Source: an uncultured Clostridia bacterium
Lineage (GTDB): Bacteria > Bacillota > Clostridia > TANB77 > CAG-508
NCBI GenBank assembly: GCA_934169725.1
Contig: CAKPOF010000002.1
Location: 1-64,000, forward strand
Length of the DNA stretch: 64,000 bases
Reading direction: 5' to 3'
Part shown: positions 39,838 through 49,219 of the stretch, piece after piece
Position numbering within the stretch: position 1 is the stretch's first letter
Layout: the number at the start of each line of letters is the position of its first letter
Program-made: the position numbers and the translations under genes
The notes under the pieces: generated by a model
The model's input: the letters and a program-made list of their open reading frames with translations, nothing else
The model's database searches: none
What the model was told of the DNA's origin: nothing

Positions 39838-42800
39838 ATGGGATTAAGATTAATTTATGGAAAAACTGGAACAGGAAAAAGTAGTTACTGTTTTTCTGAA
39901 ATATCAAAATTAATAGAAAATGAAGAAAATATATATTTTATAACACCAGAACAATTTTCATTTACAGCAGAAAAGAAGTTGATGGATTTTTTGAAAGAAA
40001 AAGCTGTTATAAATGCAGAAGTAATTACTTTTAGTAGAATGGCCAATAGAGCATTAAATGAAATTGGAGGGAGTACAAAAACAAATTTATCAAAATGTGG
40101 TAAATCAATGTTAATATATTCTATACTAGTAAAACATCAAAAAGATTTTGAATTTTTGGGGAGAAGTGATGAAAATATAGATATAGGAATTCAAATTATT
40201 TCTGAGTTAAAAAAACATGGGATTTCTTTAGAAAATCTAGAAAATGAAATAGAAAATATAGAAGATAAATATTTAAAGGTAAAATTAAAAGATATATATA
40301 TAATTTATAAAAATTTTGAAGAACAAATACAAGGAAATTATATTGAAGAAAATAATTTATTAGATTTTTTAGCTAAAAATATAGAAGAATTAGAATGGAT
40401 AAAAAATAGTATTATATACATTGATGAGTTTACAGGCTATACAGCACAAGAGTATGAAATTATCAAACAATTTATAAAATATGCTAAACAAGTCAATATT
40501 ACAATATGTATAGATGATTTAGAAATGTATACTAATCCAGATATAGATGTTTTCTATTCTAATAAACAAACATTAAAAAAGATAAAAAGAATAATTGACG
40601 ACAATAATTTTAAAATGGAAGAACCTGTATATTTAAAAAAACAATATAGATTAAAAAATGAAGAACTTGAAATTTTGAGTGAAAATATAAGTAACTTAAA
40701 ATCCACAACATATAAACAAAATGTGGAAAAAATACATTTGTTTTTAGCAAAAAATAGATATTCTGAAATTGAAAATGTAGCGAAAAAAATAAATAAAATT
40801 ATACGAGAAAAAAATTTAAGATATAGAGATATAGCAGTAATAGCTAAAAATATAGATACATATTCATCACTAGTAAGAACTATTTTTTCTAAATATGATA
40901 TACCAGTTTTTATAGATGAAAAAAGAGAATTAAATCAAAACATAATTGTTCAATATGTTCTTTCTATATTTGAAATATTTATAACAAATTATTCTAGTGA
41001 AGCAATATTTAATTATATAAAATTAGGCTTTTTAGGAATAGATATTGATGAAATATTTAAATTAGAAAATTATTGTACCAAGTGGGGAATAAATAGAAAT
41101 AAATGGAAACAAAATTTTAAATATGAAATTGAAGATGAAGAGAAAAAAAGTGAAGTACAAAGATTAAATGAGATAAGAAAGGAAATTATAAATCCGATAT
41201 TAGAATTAAAAAATAATATAGAAACAGAAAAAACAGCAATAAATATAACAAAAGAAATATATAATTTTTTGCAAAAACAGAATATAGAAACAAAGATATC
41301 GGAAAAAGTAAAGAACTTAGAAGAAAAGGGATATATAGATCTTGCTAATGAATATATAGAAAGTTATAAAGTTATTTTAGATGTTTTAGATGAGATTGTT
41401 TTAGTATTTAAAGATGAAACAATAAGTATAGATAAATATAGTAAAATATTAAAAATAGGATTAAAAAATAGTGGATTGGGAAAAATTCCTGCAACACAAG
41501 ATCAAGTTACTTTTGGAGATGTAGATAGAACAAGAAGCCATAAAGTTGAGGTTGTTTTTGTAATAGGTTTAAATGATGGAATATTTCCAAGTGTAAATAA
41601 AGATGAAGGATTTTTAAATGATGTTGACAGAGAAAATTTAAAAGAAGATGGTATAGAATTAGCAAAAGGAACATTAGATAATTTATATGAAGAAAATTTT
41701 AACATATATAAGGTATTTACTACAGCAGAGGATGAGATGTTTTTATCATATGCATCATCAGATGAAGAAGGAAAAGCATTAAGACCATCAATAGTAATAA
41801 ATAAAATAAAGAAAATCTTTCCAAATCTTTTAGAAGAAAGTGATGTTGTAACAAAGAAGTATGAAATTACAAATAAAAATAACACATATGAAGAATTATT
41901 AGAAAACATATATAAATTAAAAAATAATGAACATATTGATGAAATTTGGTTTGATGTATATGAATGGTATAAAAATAAATCTGAGTGGAATGAAAAATTA
42001 CAAGATGATATGTTAGGGCTAGAATATACAAATATTCCTAAAAAAATAAAAAAAGAAAATATAAACAAGTTATATGGAAATGTTTTAAATACAAGTGTTT
42101 CAAGATTAGAGCAATACAGAAGATGTCCATTTTCATATTATTTACAATATGGATTAAAATTAAAACCAAAAGAAGAATTAAAAATAAAAAGTTTTAATAC
42201 AGGTTCATTTATGCATGAAACAATAGATGAGTTTTTTAAACAAGTTAATGAAAAATCCATTAATTTAGCAGAAATATCAGATGAAGATATAGAAAAAATA
42301 GTTTCTGAAATAATTGATGAAAACCTAGAACTATCTAAAAATTATATTTTTAAAGCAACTGTGAAATATAGAATTTTGGTAAGAAGGTTAAAAAGAATAG
42401 TTAGTAAAGCTTTAAAATATATAATTCAAACAATTATATATAGTGATTTTAATGTAAAAGGAACAGAAGTTGAATTTGGAAAAAAAGGAGAATATAAGCC
42501 AATAACATTAGAATTAGAAGATGGTAAAAAAATAGAAATTACAGGAAAAATAGATCGAATTGATTTTGCTAAACAACAAGATGGAAGTTATTTAAGAATT
42601 ATAGATTATAAATCATCTAGTAAAAATATAGATTTAAATGAAGTGTATACAGGTTTACAAATACAACTTTTAACATATATAGATGCAATATGTAAAGAGG
42701 AAGATTTTATACCAGCTGGAATATTTTATTTTTCATTGCTTGAACAAATGATTAAAGCAGATAAAAAAATTACAGATGAAGAAATTGAAGAATGTATCAA

Positions 42801-43197
42801 GAAAAACTTTAAAATGAAAGGACTGATTGTTGCTGATGTAAAAATTATAAAAATGAATGATAATTCATTGACATCAGGTACATCAAAATTAGTTCCAGCA
42901 GCTATAAATAAATCTGGAGAAGTAATAGAAAAATGGACAAATGGTGTAAACTTAGAAGAATTTGAAATTTTACAAAAATATATATACAAAACAATAAAAG
43001 AAATTTCTAGGGAGATATTTAATGGTAATATAGAATTAAAGCCATATAATAAAGATGGAAAAACACCATGTGAATATTGTGAATATAAATCAATATGTAC
43101 ATTTGATTGTAGAAATAAAGATAATAATTATAATTATATAAATAAATTGACAAAAGATGATATAATAAAAAATATGAATAAAAAAATTAAAGAATAG
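39838..43197 (+). CDS. addB: AddB subunit of the AddAB helicase-nuclease
   Basis: 1,119 residues from the ATG at 39838, 7 nt after GTGAGG; a GTG three bases earlier is too close. N-terminal P-loop GKTGTGKS, a helicase-like body (RTRSHKVEVVFVIGLNDGIFP), and a C-terminal RecB-type nuclease domain (GKIDRID, LRIIDYKSS with the active-site Asp/Lys) closed by the 4Fe-4S cysteines in CEYCEYKSIC and FDC, with the first cysteine in RRCPFSYY. Processes double-strand ends and degrades linear DNA together with AddA. No addA follows; the next gene is a transporter. Confidence 0.95.
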   Translation: MGLRLIYGKTGTGKSSYCFSEISKLIENEENIYFITPEQFSFTAEKKLMDFLKEKAVINAEVITFSRMANRALNEIGGSTKTNLSKCGKSMLIYSILVKHQKDFEFLGRSDENIDIGIQIISELKKHGISLENLENEIENIEDKYLKVKLKDIYIIYKNFEEQIQGNYIEENNLLDFLAKNIEELEWIKNSIIYIDEFTGYTAQEYEIIKQFIKYAKQVNITICIDDLEMYTNPDIDVFYSNKQTLKKIKRIIDDNNFKMEEPVYLKKQYRLKNEELEILSENISNLKSTTYKQNVEKIHLFLAKNRYSEIENVAKKINKIIREKNLRYRDIAVIAKNIDTYSSLVRTIFSKYDIPVFIDEKRELNQNIIVQYVLSIFEIFITNYSSEAIFNYIKLGFLGIDIDEIFKLENYCTKWGINRNKWKQNFKYEIEDEEKKSEVQRLNEIRKEIINPILELKNNIETEKTAINITKEIYNFLQKQNIETKISEKVKNLEEKGYIDLANEYIESYKVILDVLDEIVLVFKDETISIDKYSKILKIGLKNSGLGKIPATQDQVTFGDVDRTRSHKVEVVFVIGLNDGIFPSVNKDEGFLNDVDRENLKEDGIELAKGTLDNLYEENFNIYKVFTTAEDEMFLSYASSDEEGKALRPSIVINKIKKIFPNLLEESDVVTKKYEITNKNNTYEELLENIYKLKNNEHIDEIWFDVYEWYKNKSEWNEKLQDDMLGLEYTNIPKKIKKENINKLYGNVLNTSVSRLEQYRRCPFSYYLQYGLKLKPKEELKIKSFNTGSFMHETIDEFFKQVNEKSINLAEISDEDIEKIVSEIIDENLELSKNYIFKATVKYRILVRRLKRIVSKALKYIIQTIIYSDFNVKGTEVEFGKKGEYKPITLELEDGKKIEITGKIDRIDFAKQQDGSYLRIIDYKSSSKNIDLNEVYTGLQIQLLTYIDAICKEEDFIPAGIFYFSLLEQMIKADKKITDEEIEECIKKNFKMKGLIVADVKIIKMNDNSLTSGTSKLVPAAINKSGEVIEKWTNGVNLEEFEILQKYIYKTIKEISREIFNGNIELKPYNKDGKTPCEYCEYKSICTFDCRNKDNNYNYINKLTKDDIIKNMNKKIKE

Positions 43198-43206
43198 AGG
43201 TAACAA

Positions 43207-44505
43207 ATGAAAAATAAAGAAGAAATACGCATGATGAGAAAAACTAACATGAGAATATTTCCGGCATATAAAAGACTAGCATGGGATTATTTGTTTTTTT
43301 ATACAATAGATTTTTTATTTTTAACACAAATAAAGGGAATAAGTGCATCAGATTTTATGCTTAAAAGTACATTTTATGCATTTTTTAATGTTATTTTACA
43401 AATTCCAGCAAATATTATTGTAGAATTTTTAGGAAGAAAAAACAGTATTATTTTAGGCAATATTTTAAATTGTTTATATATGTTAATTATAATGATGAGT
43501 ACAAATTTAAGAAATTTAGTATGTGCAGAATTTTTTGGAGCATTAGCAAATGCAATAAAATATGTTGCAGAGCCAAGTTTATTAAATGCTTCAATACCAC
43601 CATCAAGATATAAAAGTAACATATTTGCTAAAATAAATTCCAAAGGTGCATTTGAATATTATATAATTAATGCAGTTTCAAAGGTGATAGGAGGAATATT
43701 ATTTGCTGTTAATGGATATTTACCAATAATCATGTCATTAATTGTTTTAATAATATCAACGATATTATCAATAGGATTTATAGAACCAGTAACAAGAAAA
43801 AGTAAAAAATCAAAAACAGCAATGTATATAAAACAAACAAAAGAAGTAAAACAAGGATTTTCTTTTGTATTAAAATCTGAAAGATTAAAGGCACTTATAC
43901 TATGTTCTTCATTAATATATACTTTATTATCAATATTGTTAACATACTATGTTAGTTTGGAACAAGATATTGGATTATCATCAGTTACAATAGGTGTAAT
44001 AGCTGCAATAGCAGGACTAATAAGTGCATATGCATCAAAATGTCAAAATGAAGTTAATAAAAAATTAAAAAATAGAACATTATTTGTGAATGCAATGTTA
44101 ATATCAATAAGTACTATTATGTCAGGAATATTTGGGTTAGGAGTACAAAAAAATATTATTTTTTTAGTATTACTAATAGTATCAATAATAATATATGATT
44201 TTGCTTTAGGTTTATATTATACAATAATAGATAGATATTTAAGAAATTTTTCTAATGAAAAGATAGACACTAAAATTTTTGCAGCATATAATTTGTTTAG
44301 AAATGCATTTAGATGTGTAGGTGGAATATTTGCATCATTTTTATTAGAAAAAACTATAACAGCATATTGTATGATTATAATTGGTATAATTTTTACAATT
44401 ATATATATATTAATGGAAAAATATATGAAAACAAGAGTAGGATTAAAGCCTGAAGAATATTCAGATGAAGAAATAAAATATGATGAAATAAAAAAATTGC
44501 AATAA
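43207..44505 (+). CDS. Major facilitator superfamily transporter
   Basis: 432 residues with about 12 hydrophobic helices, an RKNSIILGN loop after the second helix (MFS motif A-like) and a basic central loop (TRKSKKSKTAMYIKQTK) separating two six-helix halves. The substrate is unknown. The ATG comes 10 bp after addB, with AGAGGT as ribosome binding site, so it is probably translated from the addB transcript. It replaces the position in which addA is usual. Confidence 0.8.
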   Translation: MKNKEEIRMMRKTNMRIFPAYKRLAWDYLFFYTIDFLFLTQIKGISASDFMLKSTFYAFFNVILQIPANIIVEFLGRKNSIILGNILNCLYMLIIMMSTNLRNLVCAEFFGALANAIKYVAEPSLLNASIPPSRYKSNIFAKINSKGAFEYYIINAVSKVIGGILFAVNGYLPIIMSLIVLIISTILSIGFIEPVTRKSKKSKTAMYIKQTKEVKQGFSFVLKSERLKALILCSSLIYTLLSILLTYYVSLEQDIGLSSVTIGVIAAIAGLISAYASKCQNEVNKKLKNRTLFVNAMLISISTIMSGIFGLGVQKNIIFLVLLIVSIIIYDFALGLYYTIIDRYLRNFSNEKIDTKIFAAYNLFRNAFRCVGGIFASFLLEKTITAYCMIIIGIIFTIIYILMEKYMKTRVGLKPEEYSDEEIKYDEIKKLQ

Positions 44506-44587
44506 ATAGGTTTATGGGTACAACCTTCAAAAACCTAAATATATTATATAAGGATAGTATGTTATTATTAAAAACATACATGAAAAT

Positions 44588-45478
44588 ATGAGAGATTTAT
44601 CTAATAAAAATGTGATACATGTTGTAGATGGTGATATTCAGTATTTACAATTTAAAAGATTGTTAAAATATAAAAAAGAAATAAATCATGCATATACATT
44701 GGGATTAAATGTTGGATTTAAGGCAATAACACCAGACACAAAAATGACAGAAAATGAGAAATATAATTTTGTAATAGAATCATATAAAAAAATATGTAAA
44801 TCCATGGGAACAGATTATAAAAATGTTGTAAGAGCAACACAAGATCATACAGATAAAATAAAAATAATTGAAGAAAAAAATGACGGTGAACCATATTTAA
44901 AATTAACAAAAGAAATAGTAGAAGATGGATTAATAACAAATAAAAATAATATAATTCTTTCAACAACAAATGCTGATTGTATATTATTAATATTTTTTGA
45001 TCCAGTAAAAAAAGTTATAGCAAATACGCATTCTGGCTGGAGAGGAACAGTTCAAAGAATATCAGTTAAAACAATAAGAAAAATGATACAAGAATATAAT
45101 TGTAATGCAGAAGATATCATTTGTTGTATATGTCCAAGCATAAGAAAATGTCATTTTGAAGTTGAAAAAGATGTTAAAGAAATTTTTGAAAAAGAATTTA
45201 AAGATTTAAATGGAGAAAATTTTATAGATATAGATAACAAAAATGAAATGAAAAAAATAAATACAACAGATTTTATAGAAGAAAAAATAAAGGATAAAAA
45301 ATGGAATATAGATACAGTGATAATAAATAAAATAATTTTACAAAGGGAAGGATTAAAACCAGAACATATTATAGATTCAGGAATTTGTAGTGTTTGTAAT
45401 TCAGATATGATACATTCATATAGAGTAGAAAGAAAAAATTATAAAACAGAAACAGCACTAATAGAATTAAAAAAATAA
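44588..45478 (+). CDS. pgeF: PgeF/YfiH multicopper-laccase-domain protein (peptidoglycan editing factor)
   Basis: 296 residues. Zinc-binding and active-site features of the family are present: ATQDHTD, TTNADC, HSGWRGT, CPSIRKCHFEV and the C-terminal CSVCN. The family hydrolyses mis-incorporated residues in UDP-MurNAc precursors and also acts on purine nucleosides. No clear Shine-Dalgarno precedes the ATG; the gap before it has a stem TAGGTTT/AAACCTA. Located 14 bp ahead of the uracil-DNA glycosylase gene. Confidence 0.9.
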   Translation: MRDLSNKNVIHVVDGDIQYLQFKRLLKYKKEINHAYTLGLNVGFKAITPDTKMTENEKYNFVIESYKKICKSMGTDYKNVVRATQDHTDKIKIIEEKNDGEPYLKLTKEIVEDGLITNKNNIILSTTNADCILLIFFDPVKKVIANTHSGWRGTVQRISVKTIRKMIQEYNCNAEDIICCICPSIRKCHFEVEKDVKEIFEKEFKDLNGENFIDIDNKNEMKKINTTDFIEEKIKDKKWNIDTVIINKIILQREGLKPEHIIDSGICSVCNSDMIHSYRVERKNYKTETALIELKK

Positions 45479-45492
45479 AAGGATGTAATAAA

Positions 45493-46038
45493 ATGTTTGA
45501 AACATGGGAAGAATTAGAAGATTCAATAAAAAATTGCAATAAATGTGGACTATGTAAAACAAGACAAAATATAGTATTTGGAACAGGAAATAAAAATGCA
45601 AGAATAATGTTTATTGGAGAAGGACCTGGAGCAGATGAAGATAGGATAGGAGAACCATTTGTTGGTAGAGCAGGAAAATTAATGAATTTAGCATTTGAAA
45701 TGTTAGATATAAAAAGAGAAGAGGTATATATAGCTAATATTGTAAAATGTAGACCTCCATCAAATAGAAACCCAAAAGACGATGAAGCAAATGCATGTCT
45801 AAATTATTTGCGTAATCAAGTAATATTAGTAAAACCAGAAATAATAGTTTTGTTAGGAAGTGTAGCATTAAAAAATATTTTAGGAAAAGAATATGGGATA
45901 ACAGCAAGTAGAGGAGAATGGTTTGAAAAAAAGGGAATAAAATATATGCCAACATGGCATCCAGCAGCATTATTAAGAGATGAAACTAAAAAAATAGATT
46001 TTATAAAAGATTTAAAAAAAGTAGTAGAAAGCAAATAG
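45493..46038 (+). CDS. Family 4 uracil-DNA glycosylase
   Basis: 181 residues, typical of the iron-sulphur family 4/5 enzymes. Cysteines in CNKCGLCKTR and in VKCRPP with a later cysteine (NACLNYL) hold the cluster. The catalytic GEGPGADED motif (GEAPG type) and WHPAALLR follow. It removes uracil from DNA. The ribosome binding site AAAGGATG precedes the ATG. Downstream sequence is immediately occupied by a degenerate repeat copy that overlaps the stop codon. Confidence 0.94.
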   Translation: MFETWEELEDSIKNCNKCGLCKTRQNIVFGTGNKNARIMFIGEGPGADEDRIGEPFVGRAGKLMNLAFEMLDIKREEVYIANIVKCRPPSNRNPKDDEANACLNYLRNQVILVKPEIIVLLGSVALKNILGKEYGITASRGEWFEKKGIKYMPTWHPAALLRDETKKIDFIKDLKKVVESK

Positions 46039-46085
46039 TAGATTGCTCTAATAGTATTCACTAACGTTAATTTGACTGTTTAAGT
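46037..46085 (-). repeat. Degenerate partial copy of the structured repeat
   Basis: GTAGATTGCTCTAATAGTAT followed by TCACTAACGTTAATTTGA matches the segment GTAGATTGCTCCAATCGCAC / TCACTAACGTTCGTTTGA of copy 3, just 130 bp downstream, with several substitutions and without arms. It begins at the uracil-DNA glycosylase stop codon. Confidence 0.65.
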
Positions 46086-46090
46086 AGATG

Positions 46091-46244
46091 ATTCAAAAAT
46101 ACAATATTTATTATTTTTTCTTACCTTGTGTGTCGCAATCTTTTAACCAAAATGTTAATAGTAGATTGCTCCAATCGCACTCACTAACGTTCGTTTGATC
46201 GTTTACGCGGTAATTCAAAAATAATAAATATTGTATTTTTGAAT
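46091..46244 (-). repeat. Structured intergenic repeat, copy 3
   Basis: 154 bp bounded by a perfect 28-bp inverted repeat (46091-46118 and 46217-46244). Core in the orientation of copy 2 (ACCTTGTGTGTCGC...GTTTACGCGGT). Central hairpin is GCAATC/GATTGC, a paired change relative to GCAAAC/GTTTGC of copies 1 and 2. Confidence 0.85.
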
Positions 46245-46334
46245 AAATAATTAAAATCTAATTGGTCAGTTTGGTTGACTATTTTATTTTGAAAATATAA
46301 AATAGTGTAAAACATTAAAAAGGAATTGAGATTT

Positions 46335-47588
46335 ATGATTGAGAATTTAGATAAAAAATTAAATTATTGTTTGAATTGTAAAGTTAAGCCATGTTCTTTA
46401 AAGGGATGTCCATTAAATAACAATATACCAAGTTTTATTCAAGCATTAAAAAAAGAAGATTATTTAAGTGCGTATAAAATTTTATCAGAAACAACAGTAT
46501 TACCAGGAGTTTGTGGCAGAATCTGTCCACATGAAAAACAATGTCAAGGGTCTTGTGTGAGAGGAATAAAGGGAGAGCCAGTGAGTATAGGTGATTTAGA
46601 AGCTTATGTTTTTGATAAGACACATGAAAAAGGATATAGTTTAAAAGAGTGTTATGAGAATAAGGAAATAAAAGATAAAAATGTAGCAGTAATAGGTGGC
46701 GGACCAGCAGGATTAACATGTGCAGCATTTTTAGCTAGAGAGGGAGTACAAGTTACAATATATGAAAAATATGATTATTTAGGAGGACTACTTATGTTCG
46801 GAATTCCTGAATTTAGGCTTCCAAAAAAGATTGTAGGAAGTACTGTAAAAGATATTTTAGATTTAGGAATTAAAGTTGAGTATAACAAAGAATTAGGAAA
46901 AAATTTAGAATTAAAAGATTTAGAAAATAAATATGATGCGATTTTTTTAGGAATAGGAGCAAATTGTTCATCAAAAATGGGCATAGATGGAGAGAATTTA
47001 AAAGGTGTATATGGTGGAAATGAATTATTAGAATATAATTTACATCCAGACTATAAAGAGAAAAAAGTTATAGTAGTTGGCGGAGGAAATGTAGCTATGG
47101 ACTGTGCCAGAACAATAAAAAAGATGGGGGCAAAAGAAGTTACAATAGTATATAGAAGAGCAGAAGAACAAATGCCTGCAGAGAAAAAAGAAATTATGGA
47201 AGCAAAAAATGAAGGCATAAAATTTGAATTTCAAAATAATGTTGTAAAAATAATTGGGAATGATTGTGTAGAAAAAGCAGAATTGATAAAAACAAAACTT
47301 GTTCAAAAAGAAAATGAAGATAGACTTGTTCCTGTAAATATAGAAAACAGTAATTATGAAATTGACGTAGATTATATTGTTATGGCGTTAGGTTCAAAAC
47401 CTCAGGAATATGTAAAAAAATTTGATTTAGAATTAAATAAATGGGGAAATATTCAAATTGATGAAGAATATAGAACTTCAAATAAAAAGATATTTGCAGG
47501 AGGAGATTTGGCAGGAGTAAAAGGTACAGTTGCATTTGCGGCTATGTCAGGTAGAGAGGCAGCAAAAAGTATAATTAAAAATTTATAG
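46335..47588 (+). CDS. GltD-like NAD(P)-dependent oxidoreductase
   Basis: 417 residues from the ATG at 46335, 9 nt after AGGAA. An N-terminal Cys-rich ferredoxin-like domain (YCLNCKVKPC, GCPLNN, CGRICPHEKQCQGSCVRG) holds two 4Fe-4S clusters. Then FAD-binding GGGPAGL, a second dinucleotide site VVGGGNVAMDCA, and the GDL...G FAD motif near the end (GGDLAGVKGTV). This is the small subunit of glutamate synthase or a paralogue feeding electrons to another partner; no large subunit is next to it. Confidence 0.9.
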   Translation: MIENLDKKLNYCLNCKVKPCSLKGCPLNNNIPSFIQALKKEDYLSAYKILSETTVLPGVCGRICPHEKQCQGSCVRGIKGEPVSIGDLEAYVFDKTHEKGYSLKECYENKEIKDKNVAVIGGGPAGLTCAAFLAREGVQVTIYEKYDYLGGLLMFGIPEFRLPKKIVGSTVKDILDLGIKVEYNKELGKNLELKDLENKYDAIFLGIGANCSSKMGIDGENLKGVYGGNELLEYNLHPDYKEKKVIVVGGGNVAMDCARTIKKMGAKEVTIVYRRAEEQMPAEKKEIMEAKNEGIKFEFQNNVVKIIGNDCVEKAELIKTKLVQKENEDRLVPVNIENSNYEIDVDYIVMALGSKPQEYVKKFDLELNKWGNIQIDEEYRTSNKKIFAGGDLAGVKGTVAFAAMSGREAAKSIIKNL

Positions 47589-47624
47589 CGTTAAATCAAT
47601 AAGATAAAAATGAATAATTAAGGA

Positions 47625-47656
47625 AAAAAGGTCTAGTAAAAATACTAGACCTTTTT
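47625..47656. terminator. Terminator between gltD-like gene and minus-strand gene
   Basis: AAAAAGGTCTAGTA (47625-47638) and its exact inverse (47643-47656) with a 4-nt loop, T-run at both ends. Confidence 0.9.
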
Positions 47657-47693
47657 GAAAAAAATTAATTTATAATAATTCTTTAAGTTTGTT

Positions 47694-48797
47694 TTAATCA
47701 TTTGAATTTTCAGTATTAGCAGATTTTCCTAAAATTAATTTTTTTAAAGTTTTGAAAAATGCTAAAATTTTATTGTTACTTTTTGATGGTGAATTTAAAG
47801 CAGTTTCAACGCCTCCATTTTCGAGAATATTATATTTATGTTCTAATTGAGACATTTTTTCAACATAATAATCATTAAAAAATGTATAACCTTCAGAAAA
47901 ACCTAAATAAGATTTAAAAGTATATAATTTTTTTCTATAATTTTCAAGTTCTTCAAGATTTTTTATTTCATTAAATGCTTTATCGAAATAGCTAGAAATA
48001 ATTAGATTTTGAGTTCTTAAAAATGTTAGGTTTATTTTCTTTTTTAATCCGTCAATTTTTTTAACCATATTATCGACTTTTTTATTTCTGTCATCAATTA
48101 GTGTAATTTTATTATTTAATTTTATTATATCTTCTTCTGCAAATAAAATATCATCTATAGCATTTTGAATTGCCATAAAATCTTTTGTAGAAGTTAATTC
48201 TGAAAAAACTAATTTAAAATTATCATCACTATTTAAAGTACTTTTAAATAATATATCTTCGCCTGTTAAAAAGGCTAATTGATTAACAAGACAACATTCC
48301 AAAGGATAATACGAAGGACTAGTTGTTTCAAAACTAATTCCGAAATATTTAACGTAATCTTTAGGTATACCAATAATTTTAGAAGACATTAGTTGTACTG
48401 CTGCTTCATTTAAACCTAAACCATAAATTTTAAATTCAGTATAATCGCATAATCCCATTTTTAAAAGATAATTTCGTTTATCTTTAATTTCTTGTAGATA
48501 ATGGATACATTCATGAACAGCAAATTCTTCCATATCATCTTCAGAGATATGTTCATTAAAATATATAGATGAATTTTTATAATAATAGTTAGCTTCAGCC
48601 ATACCTTCTGGCATTTTTGCTGTGTACATATTAAGTCTAGATAATTTTATAAATAATTCATTTTCATTTAACCCATAAGAAGGAAATGTTTCGCAAAGTT
48701 TTGAAGCTATATTTTTAGCAATTGAATTGATTTTTAATGTATCAAGTTTTGATATTACTTCGATTCCATCTTTTTTTAGATCAGATTTAATACTCAT
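47694..48797 (-). CDS. Putative zincin-type metalloprotease, intracellular
   Basis: 367 residues. H95-E-C-I-H99 gives the HExxH zinc motif and E131 in GLNEAAVQ could be the third ligand. The C-terminal 150 residues are helical, probably coiled coil, ending in a Ser/Asn-rich tail. No signal peptide is seen, so it probably acts in the cytoplasm. GAGAATGAG before the ATG is a moderate ribosome binding site. Family not recognised; peptidase function is inferred from motif only. Confidence 0.55.
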   Translation of the reverse strand: MSIKSDLKKDGIEVISKLDTLKINSIAKNIASKLCETFPSYGLNENELFIKLSRLNMYTAKMPEGMAEANYYYKNSSIYFNEHISEDDMEEFAVHECIHYLQEIKDKRNYLLKMGLCDYTEFKIYGLGLNEAAVQLMSSKIIGIPKDYVKYFGISFETTSPSYYPLECCLVNQLAFLTGEDILFKSTLNSDDNFKLVFSELTSTKDFMAIQNAIDDILFAEEDIIKLNNKITLIDDRNKKVDNMVKKIDGLKKKINLTFLRTQNLIISSYFDKAFNEIKNLEELENYRKKLYTFKSYLGFSEGYTFFNDYYVEKMSQLEHKYNILENGGVETALNSPSKSNNKILAFFKTLKKLILGKSANTENSND

Positions 48798-48923
48798 CTC
48801 ATTCTCCTTAGTATATATTTATCTAACTATATTATACAATAAGAAAAAGAGCTAAATATTTCAATAATATTAAATGTTTGTTACAATTATGTTACTTTTT
48901 GATTGTTTTCTACAATACATTTA

Positions 48924-49069
48924 AAAATTCAATATATATTATTTTTTGAAATACCGCGTAAGCGATCAAACGAGCATTTGCGAGTGCGATTGGAGCAATC
49001 AACATATGTTATTTTTAAATGTAGATTGCGACACCAAGGTATTTCCAAAAATAATATATATTGAATTTT
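48924..49069 (+). repeat. Structured intergenic repeat, copy 4
   Basis: 146 bp bounded by a perfect 23-bp inverted repeat (48924-48946 and 49047-49069). Core as copy 1 (ACCGCGTAAGCGATCAAACGA...GCGACACCAAGGTAT). Central hairpin GCAATC/GATTGC as copy 3. It lies in the 422-bp gap between the divergent metalloprotease and topB genes; the remainder of the gap holds only AT-rich promoter-like sequence. Confidence 0.85.
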
Positions 49070-49219
49070 ATATAATATCAAAAGTTATAAATTGAATATA
49101 TTTGACTTGAAAAGGATATTTAAAAATGATAAAATGCTCATTAGTGGAAAATGAGATATATTATAAAATAGGTATATAATATAAGTAGTTTTATAATAAA
49201 TAATAAAGGATGGAGACTA

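Noticed and set aside
41502..42068. 188-codon antisense frame within addB
   Set aside because: Low-complexity Ser/Phe/Leu composition produced by reading AT-rich coding DNA backwards; no ribosome binding site.
44506..44587. Riboswitch ahead of pgeF
   Set aside because: Only a 7-bp stem and 82 bp are available; no conserved aptamer features were recognised.
15172..49069. CRISPR array
   Set aside because: The repeated units are four well-separated copies kilobases apart in two orientations with no regular spacers; no cas gene is present.
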